Assembly: GCF_030704205.1 (NCBI RefSeq)
Contig: NZ_CP131913.1
Location: 310,001 to 374,000 of the forward strand
Reading direction: 5' to 3'
Origin: Halomonas alkalicola
Lineage (GTDB): Bacteria > Pseudomonadota > Gammaproteobacteria > Pseudomonadales > Halomonadaceae
DNA length: 64,000 bases
Position 1 is the stretch's first letter. Each line of letters begins with the position of its first letter. Both the position numbers and the translations under genes were made by a program. Under the pieces are notes generated by a model. That model was not told the DNA's origin and made no database searches. It was given only the letters and a program-made list of their open reading frames with translations. Of the stretch, positions 62,875-64,000 are shown in pieces.

Positions 62875-64000
62875 TCAGCCCTTGAGGTCACGCATCAGCA
62901 GCGCGAACTCGATGCGCTCGGGCGCGATCGCCTCGCCCGGTACCGGGATGCGCACCACGTGGCCGGAGCCCGGTGCCACCCCCACGGATTCGCCACGCTT
63001 GTTCTCGATATGCTCGAGCACGAAGCGGCGGTTGCCACCGGGCAGCATCAGCTCCATGCCGTCCCCCACCTCGAAGCGGTTCTTGACGTCCACCTCCAGC
63101 ACGCCTCGGTCGGGGTCATAGCCGATCACCTCGCCGACGAACTGCTGGTGCACCCCCACCGAGTTGCCCTGCTCGTAGTTCTGGTACTCGTCATGCACGT
63201 GGCGGCGATAGAAGCCTTCCGTGTAGCCGCGGTTGGCGAGGTTGTCGAGCTCATCCATCAGGCGCATGTCGAAGGGCCGGCCAGCCACGGCATCATCGAT
63301 GGCGCGACGGTAAACCTGGGCGGTGCGCGCCACGTAGTAGTGGGACTTGGTGCGCCCCTCGATCTTCAGCGAGGTGACGCCCATCTGGGTCAGGCGCGGC
63401 ACGTGCTGGACGGCGCGCAGGTCCTTGGAGTTCATGATGTAGGTGCCGTGCTCGTCCTCGAACACCGGCATCAGCTCGCCCGGGCGGGTGCGGTCCTCGA
63501 TCAGCGCCGAGAGCTCGTCCTGGCCCTCCACCCCGCCGGCGGTGGCCGTGGTCTGGGACAGGCCGGCGAAGGAGGTGCTGCCGCCGCCGGAGGCGATCAA
63601 CCCGCCCTGAGCCCCGCCCTGCTCGGAGGTCCAGACGCCGCTGGCCGCATGGGCGGCCGCCGAGTTGGCCGGCACCAGGTCGCCGGTCTCGTCCTGGGCG
63701 GCGGCCACGGTGTTGTACTTCCAGCGGCAGGCGTTGGTGCAGGTGCCCTGGTTGGGGTCGCGGTGGTTGAAGTAGCCGGAGAGCAGGCAGCGCCCGGAGT
63801 AGGCGATGCACAGCGCGCCGTGAACGAAGGTCTCGATCTCGAGGTCGGGGCACTCGGCACGGATCTCGCCGATCTCCTCGAGGGACAGCTCACGCGACAG
63901 GATGATGCGGCTGATGCCCTGGCGCTGCCAGAACTTCGCCGCCGCCCAGTTGACCACGTTGGACTGCACCGAGAGGTGGATCACCTGGTCGGGCCAGCGC
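62875..64000 (-). CDS. trhP: TrhP, prephenate-dependent tRNA uridine hydroxylase (U32 family), 5' end off the window
   Basis: About 375 residues of the C-terminal part are present; the gene starts beyond 64000. The U32 collagenase-like core is visible: IHLSVQSNVVNWAAAKFW, ETFVHGALCIAYSGRCLLSGYF, and the cysteine-rich GTCTNACRWKY that holds the iron-sulfur cluster. LKIEGRTKSHYYVA and YTEGFYRR follow. TrhP (YegQ) hydroxylates U34 of certain tRNAs. Between RWKYN and MPVFEDEHGTYIMNSKDL there is a serine-, glycine- and alanine-rich insertion of about 60 residues not seen in the E. coli protein. A strong hairpin follows the stop. Confidence 0.93.
   Translation of the reverse strand, partial: RWPDQVIHLSVQSNVVNWAAAKFWQRQGISRIILSRELSLEEIGEIRAECPDLEIETFVHGALCIAYSGRCLLSGYFNHRDPNQGTCTNACRWKYNTVAAAQDETGDLVPANSAAAHAASGVWTSEQGGAQGGLIASGGGSTSFAGLSQTTATAGGVEGQDELSALIEDRTRPGELMPVFEDEHGTYIMNSKDLRAVQHVPRLTQMGVTSLKIEGRTKSHYYVARTAQVYRRAIDDAVAGRPFDMRLMDELDNLANRGYTEGFYRRHVHDEYQNYEQGNSVGVHQQFVGEVIGYDPDRGVLEVDVKNRFEVGDGMELMLPGGNRRFVLEHIENKRGESVGVAPGSGHVVRIPVPGEAIAPERIEFALLMRDLKG

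Overview
This is about 64 kb of a GC-rich chromosome, estimated by eye at close to 70% G+C. Nearly every gene has a close relative in aerobic Gammaproteobacteria: nfo, rluF, ychJ, hrpB, pqiABC, rhlE, trhP, cioAB-cydDC and msrPQ. The gene set, the GC content and the dense ATGA/GTGA-coupled operons fit a Halomonas-like (Halomonadaceae) or related pseudomonad-type organism. That assignment is an inference from content, not from a marker gene. I saw no rRNA, tRNA, CRISPR array, prophage or complete insertion sequence. The window is mostly ordinary chromosome, with a few accessory modules and a notable number of broken genes.

Layout. 1-4.6 kb (minus): three overlapping genes of a condensin-like (MukBEF/MksBEF/JetABC-type) operon, the third cut by the left edge. 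4.9-8.2 kb: a tiny 37-residue ORF with a strong promoter, an M48 protease, a Spy/CpxP-like periplasmic protein, endonuclease IV and a GNAT acetyltransferase. 8.2-12.5 kb: a complete TRAP transporter (dctPQM) facing an FAD-linked 2-hydroxyacid oxidase. 12.6-15.2 kb: a small lipoprotein, a DUF938 methyltransferase, rluF with a long basic tail, and a ychJ homologue. 15.4-24.7 kb: a P-type cation ATPase, a DUF2339/DUF3999 pair (the first with an in-frame amber codon), and hrpB.

24.7-36.2 kb is the main accessory region. A gap-like gene and arsJ form an arsenate-resistance pair. They are followed by a higBA toxin-antitoxin module with its own repeat operator. Next comes a RutR-like TetR regulator divergent from xdhABC-guaD, then a guanine/hypoxanthine permease. 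Two near-identical palindromes, TGACCATATGGTCA, stand before xdhA and before the permease. Regulator, enzymes and importer therefore look like one purine-salvage/catabolism regulon. An adenine/adenosine deaminase lies a few kilobases further on.

36.2-47.8 kb is respiratory and redox: msrP-msrQ with a co-transcribed small c-type cytochrome, a di-heme cytochrome c peroxidase, and cioA-cioB-cydD-cydC preceded by a near-consensus FNR/ANR box. A Ca2+/Na+ antiporter follows. 48-53.8 kb: pqiABC, a helix-hairpin-helix protein and rhlE. 53.8-64 kb: an EamA permease remnant, an MFS transporter, an ABC export operon whose permease is split by a 7-bp tandem duplication, asparaginase, a DUF2789 protein, a VTT-domain membrane protein, a repeat-rich CigR-like protein and the 3' part of trhP.

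Three otherwise intact genes are each interrupted by one small lesion: an amber codon, a missing C in a C-run, and a 7-bp duplication. Either this assembly carries residual errors or the strain is losing these functions. Reads across positions 18983, 32971 and 57704 would decide.
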